Positions 35,601-47,549 of a stretch of DNA of 64,000 nt are shown in pieces (the stretch's first letter is position 1; every line of letters starts with the position of its first letter). The stretch lies in assembly GCA_009760855.2 (NCBI GenBank), contig WPIO01000054.1, positions 1,695,001 through 1,759,000 of the forward strand, written 5' to 3'. This DNA is from Cristatella mucedo (taxonomy: Eukaryota > Bryozoa > Phylactolaemata > Cristatellidae). The notes beneath the pieces are model-generated. The model saw only the letters and a program-made list of their open reading frames with translations. It was not told where the DNA came from and did not search any database. The translations under genes and the position numbers were made by a program.

Positions 35601-35879
35601 AGTTCTGATCGTTGTTAAGCCGTCTGAACAATGCGGCGACAGCGATTAAGCCGTCGTCTGCGAACATTGAACCCATTGTCTTTTGGCCGTTCCAAAGTGT
35701 TGCAGAAAGCGATGACCGCTGTCACCACTAGAGGGTGCTGGATCTAGAAGCTTCTCGATCCAGCGCCGTTCTGCATTACAGCACGGGCCGCCGCCATTTG
35801 TCAACCGTCTCTGGAGCGTGCCCAGATTTTCAGGCACGCTGGCTGCTACGCTGGCCATTTTTCCGAAAGTGGCTATTTT

Positions 35880-35950
35880 GAATATATTGATATATAATAT
35901 ATAATGTATAATAATATATATTATATATTATACATTGATATATATTATAA
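35880..35950. repeat. AT-rich palindromic (TATA)n tract
   Basis: ATATATAATATATAATGTAT and its near-complement alternate over about 70 bp. Confidence 0.8.
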
Positions 35951-36119
35951 AAGATATTGCCGGCCGTGCTCGGCGGGCTTGTGCGCCAAGATCCGACAAT
36001 CGACAAAACAGCTGATCGTCGAGCCCGATCGTCGCAGACAATTGGTCCGTCCGAGAAAATCTAGCCAATTTCTTTAATTTAAAAGGCGACACAACCTTAG
36101 CACCTTAATAAAGTCTTTT

Positions 36120-38270
36120 AAAAAAAGATTTCAGCGTGCGCCCCTAATCCAGCGACTAGTGCGGCCATGGTGGTATTTAAATAGTTTAATTTATTCAATC
36201 CCAATTTAGGTGCTCTCGTAGACGACTTCTTGACGTTGGATAAGTTTGATTAAAAAAACCGACTCATCAGCTGGTCATCGCGCTCGATCTGGGCTATGAC
36301 GTCACGACACGCATGACGGTCATCGTGCTCGACCCAGGGCAGGATTTGGAGCTATTCAAGCTGGCCAAAGATCTTTCCAGCTGCCTGCTTCTCGCTTCCT
36401 GACTAGAAGAATCGATTGCATTTAACTAGCACAAATTCTACGTAACTACCTGAACTACTGCACCAGATTGCTATGCATTTTTGACAGCTATAGGCAAGCC
36501 GAGATGGAGACTAACAGTCCGGAATCGTGCGACCAATCAGCACAGAGTTAGTTTCCGGGAATTTCTTTCAAGAAGTTTTTCACGGAAGATAAACTTGAAA
36601 TGCACTCCATTTGCATACCGTAGACACGCCTAAAGAACAATTCGTGCCGACGGAGTGCTTACTCTTGGTGGCCAGAGATATCAGAGGCCACCTTAACTTG
36701 AAAATTGAGAGCAGGCACGCTGTCTGTGACTGGATGTATTGACACAAGGCGAAAACAAACTTGGTACGGTGCTAAGGAAAAGACACTAGGGACTTCGCAG
36801 AAGCGCTGTCATATTTGATTCGCTGTTTGCATCAAATTAAGGATCCGAGTGATATGGACAGCTCTGCATTGAAAGTTCAAGAACACAGCCGAGCTATTTC
36901 TCTCCAAGTGCACACAGGTGGCACGTTTGCCACTGTTTGGTTGGCTACTAAAACTGCTAATTCAACTAGACATTTTAAATTAGTTGATCTAGATGCTTTC
37001 GCTTTGTAACTATATGGTCATGTAATATGTGACTTCCTTACAAGTAAATAAATATTTATTTGCGTGCACTTGCTCATCACGACCTCGGTCCCGAGGCCGT
37101 GGGTTCGATTCCTGCTGAGGGCGATCCTGTATCGCCACTACAAAGCGGTGGTGATAGCCGTAAAGGCTATTCTGTCACTATACAAAAAGAGACTGTTTAA
37201 TCAGCTAGTATTTATGCATACATTTTTATTATTTTTATGAAATAGCAATCGCTGAATTTGTAAACACAGCATTGTTCCTGAAAGCTCATATGACATTTTA
37301 CAACGAAGCGATTAATTTAGGAGCTCGACTAGCATTTGGCATTGTGATCCAAAGAAAACAAAACTGTCCAAAATAAGTCATGACCAATGACCAGACGTAA
37401 ATTACTATTGGGATCAATTTTTAGGTTGTGTTATTTTAAATAGACACTCAATTCTAGAGCCATGTTTTCCTGCGACGGCATACTAGAAGTGACGCCTATG
37501 GAGCAGCATGGAAATGCTTGAGCTACAGTTTATATGCTGTCCCGGCAGGTGACAACCGCACTCCAATCATCCTGTTAAAAATCTAATCAAAAAGAACAAT
37601 TTTGACGTAAATTTTGATTTTAAATGCGTCTGGATGACCGCTTGCTGCTCGCACGTATTCGACTAAATATTTTGCTTATGATATAAAGTAGACATAAATG
37701 GGCTGCGTTTAGAAAACAGTGCAGTTACTTTTTTCGAAGCAGGATCCAGTCGTATCCAGCAAGGAGACGAACTTGAAATTACAATACGAGCTGTTTTTCC
37801 TGTGAAATTACCATCTCGCGTTAACTGAGCTCTTCACAAAATGTTGCAAATGTTGCAAACGCTCGCATGGAGATTCACTTTCCTTTTAATCTACCTTAAT
37901 CTCTTTTTATTTTAATCAAAAGATCCAAGAAGAACCAAGTTCGTAGCTGCGCCCGTACGTTGGCAGCGATGTGGGAAATTTAACCAACCATCTTCATCAG
38001 GAAAACAAAATAAAAATAAAACAAAACAACTTCCAAGTGACGTGGTAGAGATTTGCGCCTAAGTGCCATCTGAGCAGTTCTTTTCCTAAGAGCCCCCCGA
38101 ACTCATTTCATACTTGGTTAAGTCGCGAAGCAGTAAACCGTCGTTATAAGAAAACGTAGGCAACCTTTCCGTTATTTTTTATAGCTATTACCTTAAGAAA
38201 ATCACTACATTCCCTGTTAGTTTGCTTTTATCTGTTTATATTTCTAAGTAAATCCAGAGTTATGTCATCA
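36120..38270. other. Intronic stretch with one SINE
   Basis: Moderately AT-rich sequence. No supported exon is visible apart from the SINE at 37070-37195. The longest frame (36815-37009 +) has no recognisable features. Confidence 0.5.
37070..37195 (+). mobile_element. tRNA-derived SINE-B copy
   Basis: B-box-like GTGGGTTCGATTCC, then GGGCGATCCTGTATCGCC and GGTGGTGATAGCCGTAAAGG. The body is shared, inverted, with 6876-7020. Confidence 0.65.
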
Positions 38271-38282
38271 TAAATTGTCACA

Positions 38283-38455
38283 TTATATATATATATATAT
38301 ATACATATATGTATATATATATATATATGCATATATATATATCATGTATATTGTACTTATATGTCCTAAATACACATATATAACATTAATTTGTAGGAAG
38401 TACGATCCTAACCATAATGTTATAGGGTAGATAGCGAACCAGTTAGGGGTTTTTA

Positions 38456-38519
<64 letters not shown>
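38283..38519. repeat. (TA)n and (CT)n microsatellites
   Basis: TA-rich run at 38283-38342 and a pure CT run at 38459-38519, separated by unique sequence. Confidence 0.9.
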
Positions 38520-38520
<1 letters not shown>

Positions 38521-38671
38521 AACTTCCGTTTCCGTATCATTACTAATTGCTCTTTTCTATGCTACTCAGCATTTATATCTCTTTAATTAATGTATCTGTT
38601 AAAAGGGCGATCCAAAATTTCAGATTTTTCTCTTAAGCTCCTGTCCAGGAAATGCTCCACTTTTTGCTTAC

Positions 38672-38705
38672 TTGCAAAGGTGAACTGCCACTGCACTGGC
38701 TTTCG
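38672..38705 (-). CDS. Candidate mini-exon a of zinc-finger gene (34 bp)
   Basis: TTTTTTTTTAG and GCAA|GTAAGC delimit 34 bp on the minus strand. In phase 1 in / 2 out it encodes KASAVAVHLC and fits exon b. Such short exons can arise by chance, so this is tentative. Confidence 0.3.
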
Positions 38706-39399
38706 CTAAAAAAAAAGAGGGCCGTCTGGACACAGATTTCCTTATGGCATATGCGGCGGTCTGCAACGTACATTTCTTCTCCTCATGATAAGTCACCGCA
38801 CAGTTAGGAGGCACCAGCTGTTTGCTAAATTCCCATTTGCAGCACTGTTGAAGACTTGCTTTAATAAACATATATAGTCGAATGTCAGAGTAATCCTATA
38901 TCAGTTTCATTATCATTCGGAGCCTCCTGCTTTATTGTCGTTGAATCTTTGGCAAGAGATCACACCAACAAGGTTTCAAAAGTCAAGCCCAATAGGGCTC
39001 AAACTTATAATTATTAATTTAAGCATGCAAACAACTCAGTTTACAAGGCTCTCGGAAGCTTGCAATATACTGTTAGCACAATACTTACCACTTAACCACG
39101 GCAAGGGACTCGTTGTTACCCATCTATAAATGTAGTTAAGGTTTTCCAGTTGAAGGAATGGGATGTATTCACGCGTTAGCTATCGTGGCGTAGTGATCCA
39201 GCTAGAAGCAAATAAACCACCAAAAAGACGATGGCACTTCGTAGCAAGAGAAAATGTCGTCATCAGATTCTGGCGATCAATGAGCGTGACCACTCGTTCA
39301 TCACGTTCACTTGTGAGTTGTAAGCGCACTGTAGTTATATAAGAACAATGAAAAATGACTGGCGAGAAAATAGCTCTAATTATACTCACTTGAGTGATG

Positions 39400-41150
39400 T
39401 TATCTGCAGCTTGCTAGTCGTATCGTAGTTTGCTGTTGGCTAGAGCTTCATTGGGTGATTGCATCTCGAAGCTGACGCAAAGACGCGAACATTCTGTCCA
39501 ACAGTTAATCATAAGATAGCCATTTTGCACAAGCAAAGTCTACTGTCGGTCTTTTATCGTATACTAACAAAATCCGTTCTGCTGCACTGGGGCAGCTCTA
39601 AGGTCTCAGCTGCGATACTAGCCCTTACCTTAGTGGGTCTGACTAGGGCAACTCGAGCGACCCGTAGCGATCGGATCTAGCCAAGTAGAATTGGGATGGG
39701 GGATAAACATTAATTAACCGGGAGCGATGCGAGATGTCAGTCTGACTGCGAGATCCGCTCGATAGCGACAAGATGGCGCAGGAGCCGTCTAATACAGTAC
39801 AGCCGGAAGCGAATAGGCCCGAGAACGGACACCGAGAGCGAGGCGTCCGACAAAGTAGCAGCTACGCTCAAGATCACGAGTTCAGAGAGAGAAAGAGAGA
39901 GGGAAAGAGAGAGATAGTATAAACGATATGACTGACAGAGCTCGGGGCTGCTGCTTCGGTAGTCAATACGAGACTATGCCTCGAGAGCACAAGAGTCGAA
40001 CCTACAGCGACGAGCGGCTAAGTGCAACTTAGTCTTCGCAGTTGTGTTCTACCGGCTACTCAGTTAGCTGCTCGCAATCTTGGGGTGCTGTAGCGGTCCG
40101 CCTTCGGGGTCGGGACCATTGTTAGCGACGCAGGCGTACGGTAGCATATTGTAGTGGCGATGGCACACTAGGTAAGGTGGTTGCGTAGCGTGACCACTAC
40201 TCGCAGGCCCGCGATGGCCGGCTTGTCGCTTTCGGCACCGCTCGTCTTTTAACCCGTCGTGGCCGCTCGTCTTTTAACCTGCGCAGCAGCGCTGCATAGC
40301 ACAGTCCACCGGTAGAGAGGGTCGAGATGTCGAGACGGCAGGGAGGGACGAGCGTCCTTCTCTGCGAGCTACGGCTACGTACGCTTCTAGCGACCAGCAC
40401 GAATTGCAGAGCTGTACATCGGAGCACGAGACGGCGACAGAGCATTGTCACAGTCCAATCAGACTTTCAGCAGACCAGCGTTAAAAGACCTGACGAAGAT
40501 GCAAGTGCAGCTATCGCCGAATGGATGCCTCCGTACTTAGCGACGACTAGCCGATTCAAAATGAATGGGCGCACAAAGGTGAACCGTCAAAGGTCTGCCG
40601 CTCAGCGTGGCCGCACTGAGTCCCAGACTCGTTGCTCGTGGGAAAAGCCTGAATGTAAATTGACACCTTGACGGTTTCGAAACCTCGAGTCGTGAGGCGT
40701 GGAAGCGCAGCTTCGGGATTTCCCCCTCCCCGGGTAACGAAACCATTGATTTGCACCGAATGGCACAATGGCTAACGAGCTTTCCTCCCGAAAAAAGGCG
40801 CCAACAGCGTTTCTTGTCCGCTGCAAAATTCTCTACCGAAAATCGGAGCTCTTGCGAACATCAAATGCGGAAACCGCCAGAGCTCAGACCTGGTAAAGCG
40901 AATCCAATTTTCGTTTGCCCGCTTAAGAAACGTCGGGCCTAGTTACGCGTAACCGCCTCACGCCTCCAGCTGCGCCCGCCAAGCCCTTGCACAGTCGGCC
41001 TTACATTCGCCGACTGTTACGAACATGCATAGTAGTTCTGCCTTAGTTTCATCAACAGTTAAGAAGGCAAGTTTTGGGATTAACCTCCCTTCCCCAACAG
41101 TACATTTATTGATATTGTATAAAGACCAATTCCCCCGAGAATTGGTATAA
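39400..41150. other. Unannotated stretch
   Basis: No exon with splice support. Notable only for a short GA-rich run near 39880-39920 and a tRNA-like word (TGGCACACTAGGTAAGGTGG) at about 40160 that recurs at 41745. Confidence 0.4.
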
Positions 41151-41159
41151 ATCACTCGA

Positions 41160-43437
41160 ACTTGGTGTGATCATCAGGCCAACTATTACACTGGCAGCCC
41201 AGCTTAACGCCTTCCTGTCTATGGAACTTTTAGCTCGATGTGTAATAAACCCTTAACAGTACATGAGATGGTTTTTGATGGCGATTTTGACCTGCTCACT
41301 TTAACTGAGACCTGGCTGAAATCGACTAGCTGTCCGACCATACGCGACGCCACTCCAACGGGTTTCTCGTTTTTCCATACCCCTTATATTATTAACTAGT
41401 ATTTATAAATAGATAGATAAATAGATATAAATAGAAATATATAAATAGATATACTAGATTAATAATATTATATAATAGATTAATAAAATATTATATAATA
41501 TATAAAATGTAAACCATATTGATCTAGATCAATAGAAATGGAAGGAGTCGCCCAATGTCGCGCATTCCTCCCTCAAATACTAACCGTTTGCAGAGTCTCC
41601 CCCGCAGCAATACTTTCGAATCTCTTGTTTTGAGGACATCCGACAGCTAGCCACCTATGGTGGCAGCAATCTATCGCCCGCGGGGTACAAAGTCCTCCTT
41701 TATCGCAGATTTTCTGATCTCATTTCAATTGGTGACCCGCGATGGCACACACTAGGTAAGGCGGCTGCTTTTCACGCCCTCTGTCACGAGGTCGTGGGTT
41801 CGAATCCTGCGTAAGCGATCCTTAATCGTAACGCCAAGTATTGACCCCAACTCACAAAAGTATTGTCACACACTCGATCAAATATTCTCCCATAAGTGTA
41901 CGCTATCATTCCCTATTATTACAGGATCCTGCTCATTCAATCATGCGCCGATCACGTTCAATTTATAGTGTGCGCCCTCCTCCGCCTCCAAAATCGCATG
42001 CGAATCGAGAAACCTCAAGAACCCGCGACATCGATGCTGTCCTTGACATCTAAACCTTGACATCGAGCTAAAATACCCTCTTCGTCCTTGCTGCTCGATG
42101 CCCCTCGTGTCACGTGCCTGCCGTCATTGGTAGGATGCTACAACACGATACTTGCTGACGTGCTTAACGAGTTTGCACCACTAAGCGTAAGGCGCGCCTC
42201 GCCAAGACGGCCCTTACGGTTTACCGAAGACGTTAAACTAGCTAGCTCAGCTAAGAACAGGCTTGAGAAAGCGTATAAAAGATTAGCATCGACCGCCCGT
42301 CGCGAGGCATATTTTAACTACGGTAAACCTTAGGCGTCGATCCTAGAAAAGACCGAATCGCGCTTCTACAAAAACATTGTTGAATCCCAGATGCGTTACC
42401 CAAAAATGCTAATGTCAACCGTCAACCATCTCCTTAAGCGCTCCCAGATTCGTTGCTTACCAAGTGACCATTACGGCGATCTAGCCGATTGCTTCTCTTG
42501 CTTCTTTGTCAGAAAAATAGACGAGATCAAAGAGTCCATTCCTCAGGTGGCGGCATCCATTCGGTTGCAGCGTCCCCTCTGGACTCCTCTCCCTCCATTA
42601 CATTAACACGGGACTCATGCCCGTCGATTTCGTGAACTACCTCCTCGATGTGTAGATTCAAGGAGGCGACGAGCGACATTATTCTGAAACTTTTCTCTTT
42701 CTCGAAGAAGACTACTAGTTCTCTAGACACTATTAGGCTTTCACTTCTATGCGGATGAAACTCAGTTGTACCTTTGCTTTGATCCCTCCCAGCCTTCGAG
42801 CACCGCGAATTCTCTCAACTCACTCGCTGCATGTATTGATGACATCCGCACATGGATGACAGCAAATTTTCTAAAACTAAACGATGATAAAACTAACGGA
42901 CTAGTTATGGATAAACCCAGTGTGATTCAGAAACTGGAAAGGCTGACGCTCAAAGTTGGCTCTGCCAGCATATCTTCTGTTGAATCAGCTCGAAATCTAG
43001 GTTTCATGTTCCAAAATGACCTCTCATTTGAAGACCACATCAGCTCCACAGTCAAGTCTGCCTACTTTCAGATACATAACATTGCTAAAATTCGGGCTTG
43101 TTTAGATAAGGACACCACGTCTAAGTTGGTCCATGCATTTGTGATATCCCGTCTTGACTTCTGTAACTCACTGCTTGCTGGCCTACCGGCATGTGCAATC
43201 AGACAATTACAGCTGGTGCAAAACTCAGCAGCTAGTCTTGTCTGTCGTGAGCGTCGCAGTTGCCACATCACACCACTTCACGCCGGCCTGCACTGGCTAC
43301 CAGTCAAGCAACGGATCGAATTCAAGGTTTTGTCGCTCACTTTTAGGTCACTTGATCTTTTGGCTCCAGCCTATCTCTCAGATCTAGTCCCCCACCAGGC
43401 CAAGCATCGTACCACCCGACAGCTTCGCACATGTTAA
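41160..43437 (+). mobile_element. LINE family A, long decayed plus-strand copy
   Basis: Contains the endonuclease start at about 41180-41390 (CNKPLT, LTLTETWLKSTSCP). Further pieces lie at 41640-41720 and 42040-42600, the last including LEKAYKRLAS and PKMLMSTVNHLLKRSQI. The reverse-transcriptase palm onward lies at 42740-43437 (FLKLNDDKT, SRLDFCNSLLAGLPACAI, CHITPLHAGLHWLPVKQR). AT-rich (41390-41540) and SINE-like (41740-41850) insertions interrupt it. It keeps an endonuclease-RT linker segment that is deleted from the copy in the virus. Confidence 0.85.
41740..41850 (+). mobile_element. tRNA-related SINE fragment inside the LINE copy
   Basis: CACTAGGTAAGGCGGCTGC followed by GAGGTCGTGGGTTCGAATCC (B box) and GCGATCC. 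It resembles the SINE-B head; the tail is degraded. Confidence 0.5.
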
Positions 43438-43724
43438 AGACGTTTTGCCTACACTCAAATTCAGTTAGGTTAAGGTGCAAAGAACAATTAAGAGTAGTGT
43501 CCGCTAAGGTGAAGCAGAGCTGATGCTTTAAATGAAAATTTTTCTTATGTAATGCAGATTAAGAGAATAATGAATAGCCATATTCTATTGAAATAGCGTC
43601 AAGAGGTTGCTTGCACTTAGCAGTTTCATTTTCGTTACGTGTTTATTCAATGTATACAGATAATATTGAATAAATACTCCGTGAAAGCGTCTGTCAAGAC
43701 GTGCGAGGCCAACAAACTATACTG

Positions 43725-43868
43725 TGGCTAATATACTGTGGCTGATGTACTGTGGCTGATATACTGTGGCTGATATACTGTGGCTGATATACTGTCGCTG
43801 ATATACTGTGGCTGATATACTTTGGCTGATATACTGTGGCTGATATACTGTGGCTGATATACTGTGGC
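43725..43868. repeat. 14-bp tandem repeat
   Basis: About ten copies of CTGATATACTGTGG with few substitutions. Confidence 0.9.
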
Positions 43869-44546
43869 ATGTCTGATGCTGATCAAGACAAGCAGCATGC
43901 TGCAGTTGTACTCTTGAAGGTGAGGTGAACAATTGCTGCTGGTTAGATGTAAATATCTGCTCGATATTGAGTAGTGTATTGAACATCATTTTTTCAATTT
44001 GCATAATTTCGTTATGTTTACAGGCTGGTAGAGGGGGGAATAGAGACCGACACAGTTTTTTATGTCATGTATTTGGCGGGAAATAAACGAAATAAATAAA
44101 CAAACAAACTAAAGCGACTGCTACTTCTGCACGCCGTGGACCAATCCAAACGTCGGAACTGGAAAGGGCCTCCCCTCCATCGTGCGCGCACGCACTCCTT
44201 CATTTACCGCCCTCCCCCAGTATCAAAATGGTCTCAGACCTTGACCTCTACGGAAAGTTTCGCAGACGCTTGCCGAGAAAGGAAAGCTGCACTCGCTCCA
44301 ACCGCAAACCGGCGACGACCTCGACGATCGAAGCAGAGACCTTTTTCTTAGCAACGCTGCGCCCAACGCAGCGCTTCAGAAATAATTTTAGGTTCATGAA
44401 TACATTAAATTTATTCTGAAATATTTTGAAATATAACTTCTGGATATTAATATTCTGAATTGTAATTTATTATTATTATATAATGTATAATTTATATTAA
44501 TATGGTTTGATTTATTAATATTAATATTGATATTCTGAAATACAAC

Positions 44547-44805
44547 CTATTCTGAAATGTATTTTGAAATAAATTTAGGTTCATGCGCACGTAACAGCTC
44601 AGAGACGACAGACGATAGATCGAAGTGCCACCAACCCTTTTTAACTTCTTTATTCAGCAGGATGATGAGCTGTGCTTCCTGCATGCCAATGCGGCAGGTC
44701 AATGCGAGGCTACGGGAGATGAACGGTAGCACGTGAATCCCGAGCGAACGGTGCCCGGCATGCTCGGCCACCGGCAGCTCTAGCAGTAGCCTACAGGCTG
44801 CACTG
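44547..44805 (-). CDS. Candidate host exon, unknown
   Basis: A minus-strand frame of about 85 codons after a GCAGTGCAG acceptor-like site. Its composition is protein-like (VLPFISRSLALTCRIGMQE, then LIILLNKEVKKGWWHFDLSS and VVSELLRAHEP). It does not match the LINEs here. The 3' boundary is unclear because the frame runs into an AT-rich local repeat before stopping at 44547. The family is not recognised; it could be a retrocopy fragment. Confidence 0.4.
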
Positions 44806-45984
44806 CTTTATAACGGGAGCAAGTACCAGTCTCTTACTATGGCTCGCAATGTGCATCTCCTCCGAGCCGACTTTATCCGAATGTCAAGACGCTGCTGAGT
44901 GCCTCGAAGCACGGATGCACTGAGGCGAGTGTAGATCATTGGAGACTGCAAAAGAGTGCGCCACTCGTGTTCTTTGTCCTTTCAAAGAGAACGAGGAAAC
45001 TCCGCGAAACAACAAACATGAAACGTGAAACAACAAACAGGTAACGTGAAACAACCTTAGAGGAGACGAGGAGTTGCTTCGCGAGTTTTCTCGTTTTCTT
45101 CGCCTGGAGGAGGAAAGGCAGGACGCCATAAGGCCTCGCACCGTATCGCAAGCGGCGCTGGCAACGATGGACTGAGCGAGCTCTCCGTCCGAAAGGAAGG
45201 ACCCAATCAAGAGGGAGCCGCTCGAAGAAACCTCGGAAAGTGCCGATGCCGCCACTGAAAATCCAGTTGCGCCTCGCCGAGTAATAACGTAGCGGCTGTG
45301 GCTAGTGAGCAAGCAGCATTCAAGTACACTCCCGCGTGTCTCTCCTCCGCGGTTGTCGAGGGGCGGGCAAAGGTCGCTGCCTCGTCAGACCAGCGATACC
45401 GCAGAGTGAGTGCCGCCGCAGAGTGAGTGCGAACTTAATTCGCCTAAAAAGCAGCTGAACAGGACGGCGAGAGACGAGGCGCCCGAAGGAGCAGTTTCGC
45501 TGCCGCCGCCTTCGCCGCCGCGTAGTCGTACTTTTCTGACGTGATCGTGAGCCTTAAAAGTTTGAGCACCAGTTGTTTCAGGCGCTCCTAGCGAGTAAGT
45601 AAGTAAAAGTAGCGAAATGGGACGAGGGCAGAGCCCTCAGAGTCAATATAGAATATTAATAATAATAAAATAATAAAGCAACATTTGTATTGATACTTTT
45701 CTCGAGAAATTCGAGGGAAAACGAGAGATCGAGGCTCATATGAGCGAGGCGAGGCGCGAGGAGCCTAGGACCACCTGCCCCTCGGCGAGACCGACAGGCT
45801 TTTGCGCCAAAGTATAATGGTGCCGCTACAATACGACGTCGCGAGATGTGCAGCCTAGAAAGTCAGCTATTTTCCAGGCGATTCCTCTTTGCACAGTGCG
45901 TATGAGGGCCACCTGCATCTCGCGTAGGGGGGCACCTGCCCCCTTTCGCGAGATGCAGAGTGCGAATCAGCCCTAACGGCATCG

Positions 45985-46037
45985 CCCTCAGTTGAGCCTC
46001 ACTCTCGCTGACAGCCTCACTCTCGCTGACAGCCTCA
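45985..46037. repeat. 18-bp tandem repeat
   Basis: Three near-perfect CCTCACTCTCGCTGACAG units. Confidence 0.85.
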
Positions 46038-46237
46038 CTCTCGCTGCTCTCACGCCGATCCGGTAGCATTCGGGTGCACCCGAGACCAAATGCGACCGAA
46101 TGCAGGAAGTCCCGGCAGAAGCTGGCGAAGGCGCTTCCGCTGGGCGGGCTGCTGCTGCTTCGCCGATAGAGTGGTCAGCTAAAAGAAATACCGAGCAGAT
46201 TTGACTGCAGCCTCTTTCGCGCTGTCGGCAATAAAGG

Positions 46238-46330
46238 ATCGCCCGCCAAAGGATTCGAACCCGTAACCTCGGCACCCTCGAGGTCGCGGAAAGCGACCGC
46301 CTTCTACGGCCGGTCGCTTCTGACAGGTTT
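46238..46330 (-). mobile_element. tRNA-derived SINE head
   Basis: The minus strand reads GGTTACGGGTTCGAATCC (B box) followed by GGCGGGCGATCC, as in SINE-B. It lacks tRNA folding arms on the 3' side. Confidence 0.5.
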
Positions 46331-46394
46331 GCAGCGACGCGCTTGCCGATACAGCAGGGCGTCCGGAGAGATCGCACGCACGCGATTTGCGCGC

Positions 46395-46505
46395 GCGCGG
46401 AAGAAGCTTCCTTCCGCGCGCGGAAGATTCCCGCGCGCGTGCGGAAGATTCGCGCGCGAGCGGAAGATTCGCGCGCGAGCGGAAGCTTTGCGCGCGAGCG
46501 GAAGC
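46395..46505. repeat. 19-bp GC-rich tandem repeat
   Basis: Five to six diverged units of GCGCGCGAGCGGAAGATTC. Confidence 0.85.
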
Positions 46506-46936
46506 TGACGAGTGACGTCACTGGCGCCCTGGCGAAGCGTCGTCGCGGAAACTTCGGCGCAAGTTCGCGCCGCTCGGTCCTCGTGCACGACGACCGAGCG
46601 CGAGACGAGTCCGCGGAAATGAATCCGAGAAATAGGGCCGATCGATAAGGCCCGTGCGGCAGCCCGAACGCGGCTGCCGCACGGGCGACTGGAAGTCAGC
46701 CTGGCAGCCAGCGGCGCAGCCTAACTGAAGAGGCCAGTCTCTCTCTCGCGCGCGCGAGCGAGCGCGAGCGCTTGCGCGCGCACGCTTAGGGTTCGAGCTG
46801 AACAGACTTGATGACGCAGAATGATCGGCGGCGCCCTCGCTCTGCTAGGCGCCTAGCTACGCGGTAGCGTACTGTAGGCCGACTGTCCGACTGTCCGCTC
46901 TCGCGTCACTTCAGTAGTAGATACAAAAAAATGTAG

Positions 46937-47060
46937 CCTAGGGCTCGATTGATGACGTCATCAGTTAAATAAATCGTCCTCATATTATAATCTCACTTCG
47001 TTCGATTATTATCTTCGCTCGATTTATTTAATGGCTGTCGTCATTCTCGAGACCCTATTC
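46937..47060. repeat. Imperfect inverted repeat at the left edge of the viral element
   Basis: The left arm 46937-46975 (CTAGGGCTCGATTGATGACG through TTAAATAAATCG) pairs with the right arm 47019-47060 (CGATTTATTTAATGGCTGTC through CTCGAGACCCTA), with an about 43-nt AT-rich loop. GC-rich host-like sequence ends just to the left and AT-rich viral coding sequence begins just to the right. It may be a remnant of a terminal structure; no element-wide terminal repeat can be tested because the right end is outside the window. Confidence 0.65.
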
Positions 47061-47183
47061 TCCATACCCTTCATTTTATTTTCTACTAAGAGTCGCTTAG
47101 GTTAATGTTGACTATATAAGAGTAAAAAATAATTGCAATGAATTAAATATTTAATTAAATAAATGTTTTCAATCTTTATATAC

Positions 47184-47549
47184 ATGTCTCAAAACATTGA
47201 TAACTTTATGCGACGGGAGGGTGAAAAATGTAGCGATCGTGCAAAACGTATTAGAGAAGAGGTAAGAAAACGTACAGGTCTTCTTCCAAAATATCCTTTC
47301 CCAAAAGACAGTGTAGATGCATTGATTGCAACTCAACGTTCGCCAACAGCTATAAAACTAGATAATCCTATTGCTAAGAAAACCACTAAGCCTAAAAGTA
47401 GATGGTCTTTCGATAAAGAGTCCATGAGGCTAATGAAGATACAGGAAACAGGTTGGTTTTTAGGAAAATCTTCTGATGGTAAATTCTTTAATTATGAATA
47501 TATTGGACTAGATAAGAACGTAATTGATTTTGATGTATTATATGATTAG
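47184..47549 (+). CDS. Viral hypothetical protein, basic N-terminus
   Basis: The start at 47184 (MSQNIDNFMRREGEKC) is preferred over an upstream in-frame ATG at 47163 because TTTATATAC lies directly before it, like the other viral starts. About 121 residues, intact, charged and Lys/Arg-rich, with a C-terminal aromatic/acidic end (GWFLGKSSDGKFFNYEY). First gene inside the element, upstream of the polymerase. Function not recognised. Confidence 0.6.
   Translation: MSQNIDNFMRREGEKCSDRAKRIREEVRKRTGLLPKYPFPKDSVDALIATQRSPTAIKLDNPIAKKTTKPKSRWSFDKESMRLMKIQETGWFLGKSSDGKFFNYEYIGLDKNVIDFDVLYD

Larger units (their letters stand above)
44800..46900. other. GC-rich flank of the viral insertion, no gene assigned
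   Basis: Contains short tandem repeats (18 bp at 45985-46037; 19-bp GCGGAAGATTCGCGCGCGA units at 46395-46505) and a tRNA-like SINE head. No exon supported. Confidence 0.5.
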
